Source: Ignavibacteriaceae bacterium
GTDB lineage: Bacteria; Bacteroidota; Ignavibacteria; Ignavibacteriales; Ignavibacteriaceae
Assembly: GCA_025449775.1 (NCBI GenBank)
Contig: JANWIS010000112.1
Coordinates: forward strand, 1-12,102
Length of the DNA: 12,102 bases
Reading direction: 5' to 3'
Part shown: positions 1-7,850 of the stretch, one piece after another
Position numbering within the stretch: position 1 is the stretch's first letter
Layout of the letters: the number at the start of each line of letters is the position of its first letter
The notes under the pieces: generated by a model
Seen by the model: only the letters and a program-made list of their open reading frames with translations
What the model was told of the DNA's origin: nothing
The model's database searches: none
Made by a program: the position numbers and the translations under genes

Positions 1-620
1 AGCTTGCTGAATTTTGTGACGGGTTTTGTGAATCAACTGCATTTTCTGCTGAAGAGATCAATATGATTTTTCATTCAGCTCAACAGAATGGTTTAAAGCT
101 TAAACTTCATTCCGAACAATTCAATACAATCGGTGGATTGGATATTGCACTCAAGCATAAAGCAGTTTCAGTAGATCATCTTGAGGTGATTAATGAAAAT
201 GATATTTCCAGGCTGGCAAAATCTGATATTGTGGCAGTTCTGCTTCCGGGTGTTTCATTTTTTCTTAATCATAAATTTGCACCAGCAAGAAAAATGATCG
301 ATCAAAATGCAATTATCGCACTTGCAACAGATTTCAATCCCGGTTCATCACCAATCTCAAATCTAAATCTTATAATGAGCTTGGCAGTATTAAATATGAA
401 GATGACAATTGAAGAAACAATCAGCGCTGTAACAATTAATTCTGCTAAAGCTTTAAGCAGAGAAAAAAATATTGGTTCGATAGAAATTGGAAAGAAAGCT
501 GACTTTGCTGTATTCAATACGCAAGATTATGCTGATATAGTTTATATGATTGGAAATAATTTGAACTGTATGACGGTGAAGGACGGAATAGTTATTTATA
601 AAAAGGACAACGCTTTCTAA
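1..620 (+). CDS. hutI: Imidazolonepropionase, C-terminal half (gene runs off the left edge)
   Basis: Imidazolonepropionase hydrolyses 4-imidazolone-5-propanoate to N-formimidoyl-glutamate, the third step of cytoplasmic histidine degradation. The reading frame is open from base 3, giving 205 visible codons of a family protein of about 410 residues; the ATG at 63 is internal, because the upstream codons also match the family. Visible amidohydrolase landmarks are the metal-ligand His in KLHSEQF (His codon at 108-110) with the nearby catalytic-type Glu, the SVDHLE motif, the LLPGVSFFL strand, the APARKMID helix and the metal-ligand Asp in ATDFNPGSSP (330-332). The C-terminus has the usual IGSIEIGKKADFAVF return to the small beta domain. 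The N-terminal HxH metal site lies outside the window. It is the only plus-strand gene and converges on the lipoprotein gene; no other hut gene is visible. The identification is firm. Confidence 0.94.
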   Translation, partial: LAEFCDGFCESTAFSAEEINMIFHSAQQNGLKLKLHSEQFNTIGGLDIALKHKAVSVDHLEVINENDISRLAKSDIVAVLLPGVSFFLNHKFAPARKMIDQNAIIALATDFNPGSSPISNLNLIMSLAVLNMKMTIEETISAVTINSAKALSREKNIGSIEIGKKADFAVFNTQDYADIVYMIGNNLNCMTVKDGIVIYKKDNAF

Positions 621-627
621 ACTGCTT

Positions 628-2310
628 TTACCTGAATTTAAAATTCAAATCGGTAATCTCCCAACGCGGACGTAAATTTATCGTATCAGGATATACAGAA
701 AATGTTTCAGAAAAATTAATAGGTTCAATAGAACCAAAATTAAATTCCCCATCATTATTCTCATCAAGGAAACACCAAAGGACATATTTACCTGGTTCAA
801 TCCTGGAGAACTCAAAATTTTCAGTAATTAATTCTTGGTCATACTTTAAATTGGGAGTTTCACCGTTCTCCAAAATCAAAACAGGATTTCTACTGTAATC
901 AAGATTCAATACTTTTCCCGATAAACCTGTAAACTCCAAACCTGAATTTGTTTTAAACTTAAGTGTGAATAAAGAGTCTGTACTGTTGCCTGCAATGTCA
1001 ACAAATTTACCAAGCTGTAATTTCAGCAGATAATCTTTTTCAGTTTTTAATTTATCAACCGGCTTAATAACAAGTGTTGCATCATCATAATATTCAATAT
1101 TAAAATTTATTCGATTGTTAATAGTATCGGTAAGAGTTATTGCGGATTTAACTAACTCTTTATCAAATGCTTCATCAAAAAATATTTTGACTTCTGGTTT
1201 TTCAGAACTTATTACACCATTCTGTGCAGGTAAAGTGGAGTTTATTTTTATTGAACTTGTATCAACTCTGTCACTTACTATGATTTGTGTGAAATCATTC
1301 ATCATCAGATTTCCTAATAAATCCATCAAAGTATCCGCAGTAAGAAAAACCTGGTTTGAAGGATTTAATTCTGCATCAAACATCAAAATAAATTCTTCAG
1401 GTTTGGTTTTACCATTAAATGTATATTGAATTTTGTATTCTTTATTATCAGTTGAATCGATGAGCGAAAAGTTCCAAGGTTGTAATATTGTCGGATCGAT
1501 TTCTTTACTACAAGTAACGAGTAAATGATTTTTATCCGTCATTACTCCACCGATCAACCTTGGTTTAGAATTATCAGCATTAAATAAAAATAAATTTAGA
1601 TCAGAATAAATTGAATCTGATTCAGTAAGCACAATATCTTTGGAAGGAATTCCAATTTCATCTTGTTCCGACTGGAATAAATAATCTCTGAATTTATCAT
1701 TTACAGCAAAAACTCTGTACTTACCTGAACCTAATCCCTCAAGTCTGAAATTTCCATCAACTCCAGTTTGCGATGCGTAATCAGGCTTACTATTTAAAAG
1801 TGAATCTGAACCATTCTCCAGCTTGTAAGCAAAAATAAATATTCCCTCTTTCTGCTTTCCATAAACTTTACCCGAGATTATTTTTTTATCAATCTTATCG
1901 CCGGTTGAAAAAGAAAATGTGAATGCCTGAGCCATCCTGTTTCTATTATTTAAGTCGACAATGTCCGTTCCAATAGTAATTGTGTACGTTACATCTTTTT
2001 TTAATTCCTCAGGAAAAGTAACCTGGAGAGTTGTTCCGATCCAGGAGAATTCCAAACTGCCTTCTATGAATGGAGAAATAAAAATAGCATCACGAACGGT
2101 TCGCTTATCTACGTATTCAGAGAATTCTATTTCAAAATAATCTTTATCAAAGTTTGTTGTTCCTGAAAGCGGAAAAACTTCGATTATTGTCGGAGGAATT
2201 TTATCAACATCACCTCCTGTTGGAGGAAGCTGGTTTGCACATTTTAGTATGAAAATAAAAAATAGTAATGATGTTGCTATCGTTATTTTATCTGCTGATC
2301 TGTGTATCAA
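628..2310 (-). CDS. Probable lipoprotein with Ig-like (Big_5/SbsA-type) domains
   Basis: A 560-residue exported protein, probably anchored at the cell surface; its molecular role is unknown. A hydrophobic N-terminal segment (residues 11-22) leads to Cys24 in ILKC-AN, followed by PPTGGDVDKIPP, an N-terminus typical of Bacteroidetes Ig-like lipoproteins. Lys at -1 of the presumed lipobox is atypical. By eye the domains are: Ig-like 1 at about 39-137, ending FSFSTGD; a carboxypeptidase-regulatory-like beta sandwich at about 145-232 (GNFRLEGLGSGKYRV); two more Ig-like domains at about 248-346 and 354-455; and a second regulatory-like sandwich at 462-560. The last contains DENNDG (516-521), resembling a calcium-binding loop. 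The start must be TTG at 2308-2310: an in-frame TAG lies at 2317-2319 and the next Met is residue 126. It follows mltG by 26 nt and is the last gene of the minus-strand series. The coding call is firm; the function is not known. Confidence 0.85.
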   Translation of the reverse strand: MIHRSADKITIATSLLFFIFILKCANQLPPTGGDVDKIPPTIIEVFPLSGTTNFDKDYFEIEFSEYVDKRTVRDAIFISPFIEGSLEFSWIGTTLQVTFPEELKKDVTYTITIGTDIVDLNNRNRMAQAFTFSFSTGDKIDKKIISGKVYGKQKEGIFIFAYKLENGSDSLLNSKPDYASQTGVDGNFRLEGLGSGKYRVFAVNDKFRDYLFQSEQDEIGIPSKDIVLTESDSIYSDLNLFLFNADNSKPRLIGGVMTDKNHLLVTCSKEIDPTILQPWNFSLIDSTDNKEYKIQYTFNGKTKPEEFILMFDAELNPSNQVFLTADTLMDLLGNLMMNDFTQIIVSDRVDTSSIKINSTLPAQNGVISSEKPEVKIFFDEAFDKELVKSAITLTDTINNRINFNIEYYDDATLVIKPVDKLKTEKDYLLKLQLGKFVDIAGNSTDSLFTLKFKTNSGLEFTGLSGKVLNLDYSRNPVLILENGETPNLKYDQELITENFEFSRIEPGKYVLWCFLDENNDGEFNFGSIEPINFSETFSVYPDTINLRPRWEITDLNFKFR

Positions 2311-2336
2311 CTGAATCTAATTTTTATGTAATAAAA

Positions 2337-3374
2337 TCATTTTTTGTTTTTCCGCTTCCGGATAAGTTCTCTGTACTTCTTCACGTTGTTGTTATGCTCT
2401 CTCAAATTTTTTCCGAAGAGATGACCACCTTTGCCATCTGCAACAAAATAAAGATAATCATTCTGTTCAGGATAAAGAGCTGCTAATATTGCTGCTTTAC
2501 CCGGACTGTTTATTGGTCCAGGGGGCAAGCCAAAATATTTGTATGTATTGTATGGAGAATCGATTGCAAGTTCTTTAAAAGTTAATCTTTGCCATCCACC
2601 GGGTAAAATATATTGAATAGTTGGATCAGCTTGGAGTTTCATTCCTATTCTTAATCTGTTATGATAAACACCAGCTATCCTCGGCATTTCCTCTTCACGA
2701 TGCGTTTCGCCTTTAACAATTGAAGCAATAGTAATTATTTCGTGAACTGAAAAACCTGATCTGATCGTTCTTTGTTTTAATGAATCGGAATAAAAATTTT
2801 TGAATCCACTATAAAATATTTGAACAGCTTCTTCCGGGCTGCTCCTTTCAAATATTTCATAATCGCTTGCAAATAAGTAGCCTTCAAAAGTTGTTTGATT
2901 TAAGCCGAGTGAAGTTGCAAATCGATAATCAGTTGCAGTTTCAACAAATTGTGTGGAATCAATATAAAGATATTTCTGAAGTCTGTGAGCAAGCCACCTA
3001 ATTGTTTGTCCTGGTCTGATTGTTAATGTTCTTTGAAAATCACACTTTCCATAAGTAAATAAATCTAAAAGATCCAGATAGCTCAATCCATTAGGAATAT
3101 GAAATCTCCCGGCCTTGATTTTTTTTTCAGCTCCATATATAAACCCGGCTATTTTGAAATTTGTTTTACTCGATATTATTCCTTTTTCTGCCAACCTTTC
3201 ACAAACTGAGGAAAAGCTATCACCTTTTCGAATATCGAATGTGACCGGTGATTTCTCTGCATAAAAATTTGGTGTAAAAAAAATGTAGTATAAAAAAATC
3301 AAAACCAAAATAAATACTGAAAAGATTGCCAGAGTATCCCATCGCCGAAATATTTTTTTAGAATTGGTGCTCAT
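2337..3374 (-). CDS. mltG: Endolytic murein transglycosylase MltG (YceG family)
   Basis: A membrane-bound lytic transglycosylase that cuts nascent peptidoglycan glycan strands and is thought to set their length. The 345 residues match the family size. A short basic N-terminus is followed by one membrane segment (about 15-33), placing the rest outside the membrane. A LysM-like subdomain (about 43-105) precedes the catalytic domain. The catalytic signature ASIVKGET (217-224) carries the invariant Glu223. Other family blocks are HNRLRIGMKLQADPTIQY (238-255), SPYNTYKYFGLPPGPINSPG (273-292) and a C-terminal DYLYFVADGKGGHLF (306-320). The usual EGYLFPDTY block reads EGYLFASDY (164-172). The ATG start is 6 nt beyond the tsaD stop, without a clear Shine-Dalgarno, so translation is probably coupled to tsaD. 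Confidence 0.96.
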   Translation of the reverse strand: MSTNSKKIFRRWDTLAIFSVFILVLIFLYYIFFTPNFYAEKSPVTFDIRKGDSFSSVCERLAEKGIISSKTNFKIAGFIYGAEKKIKAGRFHIPNGLSYLDLLDLFTYGKCDFQRTLTIRPGQTIRWLAHRLQKYLYIDSTQFVETATDYRFATSLGLNQTTFEGYLFASDYEIFERSSPEEAVQIFYSGFKNFYSDSLKQRTIRSGFSVHEIITIASIVKGETHREEEMPRIAGVYHNRLRIGMKLQADPTIQYILPGGWQRLTFKELAIDSPYNTYKYFGLPPGPINSPGKAAILAALYPEQNDYLYFVADGKGGHLFGKNLREHNNNVKKYRELIRKRKNKK

Positions 3375-3380
3375 CAGTAA

Positions 3381-4418
3381 TCAGGTTAATCTAAGGAAAT
3401 GATTTTCAGGAATTGAAGGATACGGGTTAACAGACAAGCTGCTTCGGAATCCACTTTGATATAACTGGAATCCTCTTAATGCAATCATAGCTGCATTATC
3501 AGTACAATATTCGATTGATGGAACAATGAATGGAATTTTCATTTTATCAACAACTGCTTTTAAATCATTTCTTAACCTTTTATTTGCTGCAACACCACCA
3601 GCAAGTGAAAAAGAATTTACTTTCAAATTATTAAGTGCAAGCATCACATTTTTTATAAGTGCATCCGTTAATGCTTTTTGAAAGGAAGCAGAAATATTAT
3701 TTAAATCAGACTCGGATATTTTTCTGTCAGGATGAAATTTTTGTATATGCCTGAGAACTGAAGTCTTTAAACCGCTGAATGAAAAATTATATTTCTCTTT
3801 CAAATCAGCAATTGGAAATTTAATAACCGAGTCATTCCCTTTCGAAGCGCTTGCTTCTATTTGCGGACCACCGGGATAACCGAATCCCAGCATCTTTGAA
3901 ACTTTATCGAATGCTTCTCCGGCAGCATCATCAACTGTTGTTCCTAACTTGTAAATTTTTGTATAGTCTTCCGCATAAAGTAAAAGAGTATGTCCTCCCG
4001 AAACTACTAAAACAAGCATTGGAAATTCAGGTTTCTGATCCATCAAAAATCCCGAAAAAATATGTCCTTCAATATGGTTTACAGGAATGAAAGGTTTATT
4101 TAAAGAGAAAGCTAATCCTTTGGCGAAAGTTAGTCCTACTAATAATGCTCCAATCAAACCGGGTCCTGCTGTTGCTGTTATAAGATCAATATCCCTCATT
4201 TTTAATCCAGATAATTTAAGAGCTGAATCAAGCAAAGGTTTAATAATTTGTAGATGAGCCCGGCTGGATAATTCCGGAACAACACCACCATATAACTTAT
4301 GAAAGTGTTGAGATGAAATTAGATTTGCTTTTACATTTTCATTTAAAAGAATTGCAACTGAAGTTTCGTCACATGAACTTTCAATACCAAGTATGTTCAA
4401 ACTCCTGCTTGAATTCAT
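3381..4418 (-). CDS. tsaD: tRNA N6-threonylcarbamoyladenosine transferase TsaD
   Basis: TsaD, with TsaB and TsaE, transfers threonylcarbamoyl from threonylcarbamoyl-AMP to A37 of ANN-decoding tRNAs (t6A) in the cytoplasm. Length is 345 residues, normal for bacterial TsaD. The ASKHA-fold landmarks are all present: GIESSCDETS (11-20), YGGVVPELSSRAH (43-55), the metal-binding NHIEGH with His115 and His119, VSGGHT (139-144), FDKVSKMLGFGYPGGP (170-185), FSFSGLKTS (212-220), the nucleotide-contacting GGVAANKRLR (274-283) and the third metal ligand Asp307 in CTDNAAMIA. Its ATG overlaps the last base of the proline dehydrogenase TAA stop (TAATG), pointing to translational coupling. The tsaB and tsaE partners are not in this window. 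Confidence 0.98.
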   Translation of the reverse strand: MNSSRSLNILGIESSCDETSVAILLNENVKANLISSQHFHKLYGGVVPELSSRAHLQIIKPLLDSALKLSGLKMRDIDLITATAGPGLIGALLVGLTFAKGLAFSLNKPFIPVNHIEGHIFSGFLMDQKPEFPMLVLVVSGGHTLLLYAEDYTKIYKLGTTVDDAAGEAFDKVSKMLGFGYPGGPQIEASASKGNDSVIKFPIADLKEKYNFSFSGLKTSVLRHIQKFHPDRKISESDLNNISASFQKALTDALIKNVMLALNNLKVNSFSLAGGVAANKRLRNDLKAVVDKMKIPFIVPSIEYCTDNAAMIALRGFQLYQSGFRSSLSVNPYPSIPENHFLRLT

Positions 4419-5317
4419 TATCTGAAAGTAAAGAATTCTTTAAAGATATGTCCGGCAAGTTGTGGATTTTCCTGAAGTCTTCTTAAAGAATATTTGTACC
4501 AATCTCCACCAAAGGGTACATATACTCTGATCTTGTATCCATCTTTATTAATTTTATTTCGTAAGTCTTCTCTCACGCCAAGCAGCATTTGAAATTCAAA
4601 TTTATCTTTAGGAATATTCATATCTTTTATCAGCTTGTATGATTTATCAATAAGATATTTATCGTGAGTAGCGATTCCAACATAGTTTCCATTCCTCAAC
4701 ATCAGTTCTAATGTTTTCATAAAATTATCTCTTATCTCCTGATAGTCTTTAAATGCTATTGTTGCTGGTTCAATATAAATACCTTTACATAATCTGTAAT
4801 TAGTTCCATTTTTATTAAGTATTATAGCATCATGGTATGTTCGTTTTAAGTAAGCCTGCAACACAACTCCAACATTACTATAATCTTTATAGATTCTTTT
4901 ATGCAGTTCAAGTGTTAAATCTGTATAAGGCGAATCTTCCATATCGATGCGAACAAAATTATTTATCTCACTTGCTTTTTTTACTAACTCGAGAATCTGT
5001 TCGTAAGCAAAATCCTTATCAAAGCCCAATCCAAACTGTGTCGGTTTTATTGAAAGATTAGCATTCAGGTTATGCTTTTCTAGTGCATCAAGTACTTCCG
5101 ATGATTTTAATTTAGCAGTTAAAGCTTCTTCTTTAGTATTTACTGATTCCCCAAGTACATCAATTGTTGCAAGTATTCCTTTTGAGTTTAATTCTTTAAC
5201 AGTTCTTACAGCTGACTCCAGAGTTTTTCCGGCAATATATTTTTTTGAAAACAACCAGATTATTTTTTTTGGCATTAATTGGACAGATTTAACCAGAAGA
5301 TCATGAAATACAGACAA
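4418..5317 (-). CDS. Proline dehydrogenase, monofunctional, FAD-dependent
   Basis: Oxidises L-proline to delta-1-pyrroline-5-carboxylate with FAD and passes electrons to the membrane quinone pool. The 299 residues fit the monofunctional bacterial enzyme rather than the long PutA fusion. TIM-barrel landmarks are the LSIKPTQFG strand with Lys91, RIDMEDSPYTD (123-133), VVLQAYLKRT (151-160), RLCKGIY with Lys178, GIATHD (214-219), FEFQMLLGVR (240-249), and the C-terminal VYVPFGGDWYKYSLRRLQEN (265-284), whose Arg pair matches the proline-binding arginines. The start is TTG at 5315-5317: an in-frame stop lies upstream with no ATG between, and a GGAG sits 6 nt before the TTG. A P5C dehydrogenase partner is not visible here. 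Overlap with tsaD by one base puts it in the same transcript. Confidence 0.93.
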   Translation of the reverse strand: MSVFHDLLVKSVQLMPKKIIWLFSKKYIAGKTLESAVRTVKELNSKGILATIDVLGESVNTKEEALTAKLKSSEVLDALEKHNLNANLSIKPTQFGLGFDKDFAYEQILELVKKASEINNFVRIDMEDSPYTDLTLELHKRIYKDYSNVGVVLQAYLKRTYHDAIILNKNGTNYRLCKGIYIEPATIAFKDYQEIRDNFMKTLELMLRNGNYVGIATHDKYLIDKSYKLIKDMNIPKDKFEFQMLLGVREDLRNKINKDGYKIRVYVPFGGDWYKYSLRRLQENPQLAGHIFKEFFTFR

Positions 5318-5323
5318 ATGAAA

Positions 5324-5327
5324 CTCC
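5324..5327 (-). promoter_or_regulatory. Shine-Dalgarno GGAG of the proline dehydrogenase gene
   Basis: On the minus strand GGAG lies 6 nt before the TTG at 5317. It is one of the few good ribosome binding sites in the window and supports TTG as the start rather than the internal Met15. Confidence 0.6.
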
Positions 5328-5404
5328 GAAAAAATTTGTGTCCAAAATTACTGCATTTTTGTTAGTGGAAAAAACATATGTTATAAGACAAAGAAATGAT
5401 AGAA

Positions 5405-6022
5405 TTAACCGGGATGAGATTCAAGTAGTTTTGTTAAGAGATTGGCTTTTGCTTTTAATTCATCTATTGAACCATTATTAATGAATACAAAATCGGCTTT
5501 TTTTATTTTACTGGTGTCATCAATCTGACTTTTATTTCGATTGAAAAAATCTTGCTTAGAAAGTTTGTTCATTTGTATTGTTCGTTTCAGTCTCAATTCT
5601 TCATCTGTAATTATTAAAACAACTAGATCGAACATCTTTTCAATTTTGGATTCATAAATAAGAGCAGCTTCAACAAAAATTATATTATTAGTTTTGAAGA
5701 AGTCTTTTGAAAGTGATTCAATTTGTGTTCGTACGGCAGGGTGAAGAATTGTGTTAATTTTTTTGAGAAGTTTAGAATCAGAAAAAACTTTATCAGCTAA
5801 GTATTTATTATTTACACCTTCCTCTGAATAAGACTTTGCTCCGAATTCTTCAATTACTTTTTTTCTGATTCCTAGATCACTGGAAAGTAACTTTTTGGAA
5901 ATTTCATCAGCATATATTACAGGGTAATATTTTTCAGAAAGAAATTTTGTGAAAGTTGATTTTCCTGATCCTATATTACCTGTTATTGCAACTTTTATTT
6001 TTTTTAAATTCGTTTTGCCCAC
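5405..6022 (-). CDS. coaE: Dephospho-CoA kinase
   Basis: Phosphorylates the 3'-hydroxyl of the ribose of dephospho-CoA with ATP, the last step of coenzyme A synthesis, in the cytoplasm. The 205-residue length is normal. The P-loop GNIGSGKST spans residues 15-23. YADEISKKL carries Asp39, the equivalent of the catalytic-base Asp of the family. ILHPAVR (His94-Pro95) and FVEAALIYES (116-125) follow, and RNKSQ (162-166 region) is the lid and adenine-side motif. The start is GTG at 6020-6022: a TAA stop is directly upstream in frame, and no other standard start precedes the P-loop. The gene sits 22 nt after rny in the same orientation and 87 nt before the proline dehydrogenase gene, the longest gap in this half of the series. 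Confidence 0.95.
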   Translation of the reverse strand: MGKTNLKKIKVAITGNIGSGKSTFTKFLSEKYYPVIYADEISKKLLSSDLGIRKKVIEEFGAKSYSEEGVNNKYLADKVFSDSKLLKKINTILHPAVRTQIESLSKDFFKTNNIIFVEAALIYESKIEKMFDLVVLIITDEELRLKRTIQMNKLSKQDFFNRNKSQIDDTSKIKKADFVFINNGSIDELKAKANLLTKLLESHPG

Positions 6023-6044
6023 TTAAATATATTGGTTTTCAATT

Positions 6045-7607
6045 CTATTTTGCATAACCGATTTTTCTGACTTCCCGGATAACTGTAACTTTAATTTGCC
6101 CGGGGTATTCCATTTCATTTTCAATCTTTGCAGCAATATCTTTAGCTAGTTTATCGGCAAGTATATCATCAACTTTATCATGCTCAACAACCACTCTTAC
6201 TTCACGACCTGCTTGTATGGCATAAGTTTTTGCAACACCTTCAAAAGATTTTGCAAGCAATTCCAGATTCTCCAATCGTTTGACATAACTTTCTAATGGC
6301 TCACGTCTGGCACCTGGTCTTGCTCCGCTAATTGCATCAGCTGCCTGAACTAGAGCAGCAATCGGATGCTCCATTTCAATATCTTCATGATGAGATCCAA
6401 CAGCATTAACAACTATTGCATGTTCATTGTATCGTTTGGTTAATTCATAACCAATTAAAGCATGCGGACCTTCAACACTCTTGTCTACAGTTTTACCAAT
6501 GTCGTGAAGCAAACCAGCTCTTTTGGCCAGATTAGTTTCCATACCTAGTTCAGCAGCCATTATTCCAGTAAGATAGGCAACCTCAATACTATGTTGCATA
6601 AGATTCTGCCCAAAGCTTGATCTGTATTTCATCTTACCGACATGCTTAATAAGTTCATTGTGCATATTATGCAATCCAAGCTGCATTACAACATTCTCCC
6701 CATCACGAATTAGTTCTTCTTCAAGTTCTTGCTTTACTTTTTCAACAACTTCTTCAATTCTCGCAGGATGAATTCTTCCATCGGCAATTAATCTTTCTAA
6801 TGAAACTCTTGCTACTTCCCTTCTGAATTGATCAAATGAAGAAAGAATAACGGCTTCTGGTGTATCATCAACTATCACATCAACTCCTGTGCTTGATTCA
6901 AAAGCACGGATATTCCTTCCTTCTTTCCCAATAATTCGTCCTTTCATTTCATCATTCTGAATTTGTACAACCGATACCGTACTTTCTATTGAATGATCAG
7001 CGGCTGTTCTCTGAATTGACTGGACAATAATTTTCTGAGCCTCTCTTTTACCTTCAGCTTTTGCTTTGTCAGTAATTTCTTTAATCAAATGTACCGCATC
7101 AATTTTGGCTTCATTTACCAGGTTATCCATAAGGATTTTTTTTGCTTCCTCCGAAGAGAGACCTGATATTTTTTCCAGTTTAAGGTTTTGTTCTTGTTCT
7201 ACACGATTTAAATCCTCCAGCTTTTTTTCTATAACCTTATGTTGTTCATTAAGCTCCTGTTCAAACTTTTTATTCTCACGTTCCTTCTGTAATACGAGTT
7301 CAAATTTTTTCTCACTGTTTTCCTCTCTCAGCTGAATTTGTTTTTCTAGGGCACTGCTCTTTTGCTTTCTTTGTTGCACTTCTTTATCAAATTCATTCTT
7401 CTTTTTATACCATTCATCTTTAACTTCTAGAAGTTTTTCTCTTTTAATGTTTTTTGCATCTTTATCTGCATCTTCAAGTATTTTCTTAGCTTGTTCTTCG
7501 GCAATACTGATACTCTTTTTACCGATCCTTGAGTTCATCATCCAGCCGAGGTAGTAGAACACTATAATAACAGCAACGAGCATTGGTATAAGTATAAGTA
7601 CGTCCAT
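6045..7607 (-). CDS. rny: Ribonuclease Y
   Basis: A membrane-anchored endoribonuclease that starts bulk mRNA decay and processing in bacteria that use it in place of, or beside, RNase E. The 520 residues show the full architecture: an N-terminal membrane helix (about 4-22), a long charged coiled coil (about 35-150), a KH RNA-binding domain with GRIIGKEGRN (223-232), and an HD-type metal-dependent phosphohydrolase domain. The HD residues are His368-Asp369 in GLLHDIGK, with further ligands at SHHED (405-409) and Asp424 in AADAISGARPGARRE. The C-terminus ends in the family's VTVIREVRKIGYAK. The ATG at 7605-7607 is backed by a strong GGAGG. It follows the noncoding RNA region downstream of zapA and is followed closely by coaE. 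Confidence 0.98.
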   Translation of the reverse strand: MDVLILIPMLVAVIIVFYYLGWMMNSRIGKKSISIAEEQAKKILEDADKDAKNIKREKLLEVKDEWYKKKNEFDKEVQQRKQKSSALEKQIQLREENSEKKFELVLQKERENKKFEQELNEQHKVIEKKLEDLNRVEQEQNLKLEKISGLSSEEAKKILMDNLVNEAKIDAVHLIKEITDKAKAEGKREAQKIIVQSIQRTAADHSIESTVSVVQIQNDEMKGRIIGKEGRNIRAFESSTGVDVIVDDTPEAVILSSFDQFRREVARVSLERLIADGRIHPARIEEVVEKVKQELEEELIRDGENVVMQLGLHNMHNELIKHVGKMKYRSSFGQNLMQHSIEVAYLTGIMAAELGMETNLAKRAGLLHDIGKTVDKSVEGPHALIGYELTKRYNEHAIVVNAVGSHHEDIEMEHPIAALVQAADAISGARPGARREPLESYVKRLENLELLAKSFEGVAKTYAIQAGREVRVVVEHDKVDDILADKLAKDIAAKIENEMEYPGQIKVTVIREVRKIGYAK

Positions 7608-7610
7608 TGT

Positions 7611-7616
7611 ACCTCC
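7611..7616 (-). promoter_or_regulatory. Strong Shine-Dalgarno (GGAGGT) of rny
   Basis: The minus strand reads GGAGGT then ACA before the rny ATG, so GGAGG is 4 nt from the start. This is the best ribosome binding site in the window and stands out because most genes here lack one. It may let rny be translated independently of the genes before it, across the 245-nt noncoding stretch. Confidence 0.7.
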
Positions 7617-7635
7617 ACGCTTAGGTTTTATTTAT

Positions 7636-7850
7636 TAAAGCCGCTTCAGCTGCCCCGTAATTAATAGGAAAAACCCTATTAATCACAGTGGGAATATTCC
7701 CAGTCGCTTTTTACTTCCACTGCTTATCCGGAAAACGGAAAAGTCTCCAGCCTAAAGATGAAGATGAGGCCTGTAATACACGCCGGAGTTGTACTCCCAA
7801 TTAGTTTGTGTTAGTTTTTCACTAATTATTAGGAGCAGCGAAGCGGTAAT
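7636..7850 (-). ncRNA. ssrS: Probable 6S RNA (RNA polymerase regulator), boundaries approximate
   Basis: This roughly 215-nt stretch between zapA and rny has no ORF and folds by eye like 6S RNA, the RNA that mimics an open promoter and binds sigma70-type RNA polymerase. A long closing stem joins 7832-7846 (5' side) with 7641-7656 (3' side): 7 bp, a one-base bulge, then 8 bp with one G-U. On the 3' side of the presumed bubble is a perfect 9-bp hairpin with a 6-nt loop (7660-7668 with 7675-7683). The 5' side has a small TTAGT/ACTAA hairpin. Inside, complementary hexamers pair 7717-7722 with 7686-7691. Position directly downstream of zapA is where ssrS lies in gamma-proteobacteria. No own promoter or clear terminator was seen, so it may be processed from the zapA transcript. 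The class is inferred from fold and context; a conserved mRNA leader of rny is the alternative. Confidence 0.62.

Noticed and set aside
1115..1429. 104-codon plus-strand open frame opposite the lipoprotein gene
   Set aside because: The opposite strand carries a continuous 560-residue protein with recognisable beta-sandwich repeats; the plus frame shows no motif or ribosome binding site.
5318..5404. Possible promoter and operator in the coaE-proline dehydrogenase gap: TAATTTTG at 5350-5343 (minus) and a 10-bp palindrome AACATATGTT at 5373-5382
   Set aside because: The TAnnTTTG match has no TTG partner at the right distance, and a short AT palindrome is expected by chance in such sequence; not strong enough to annotate.
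7066..7335. Ser/Phe/Cys-rich plus-strand open frame
   Set aside because: It is the mirror of the Glu/Lys-rich coiled coil of RNase Y; that composition is expected from antisense of GAA/AAA codons.
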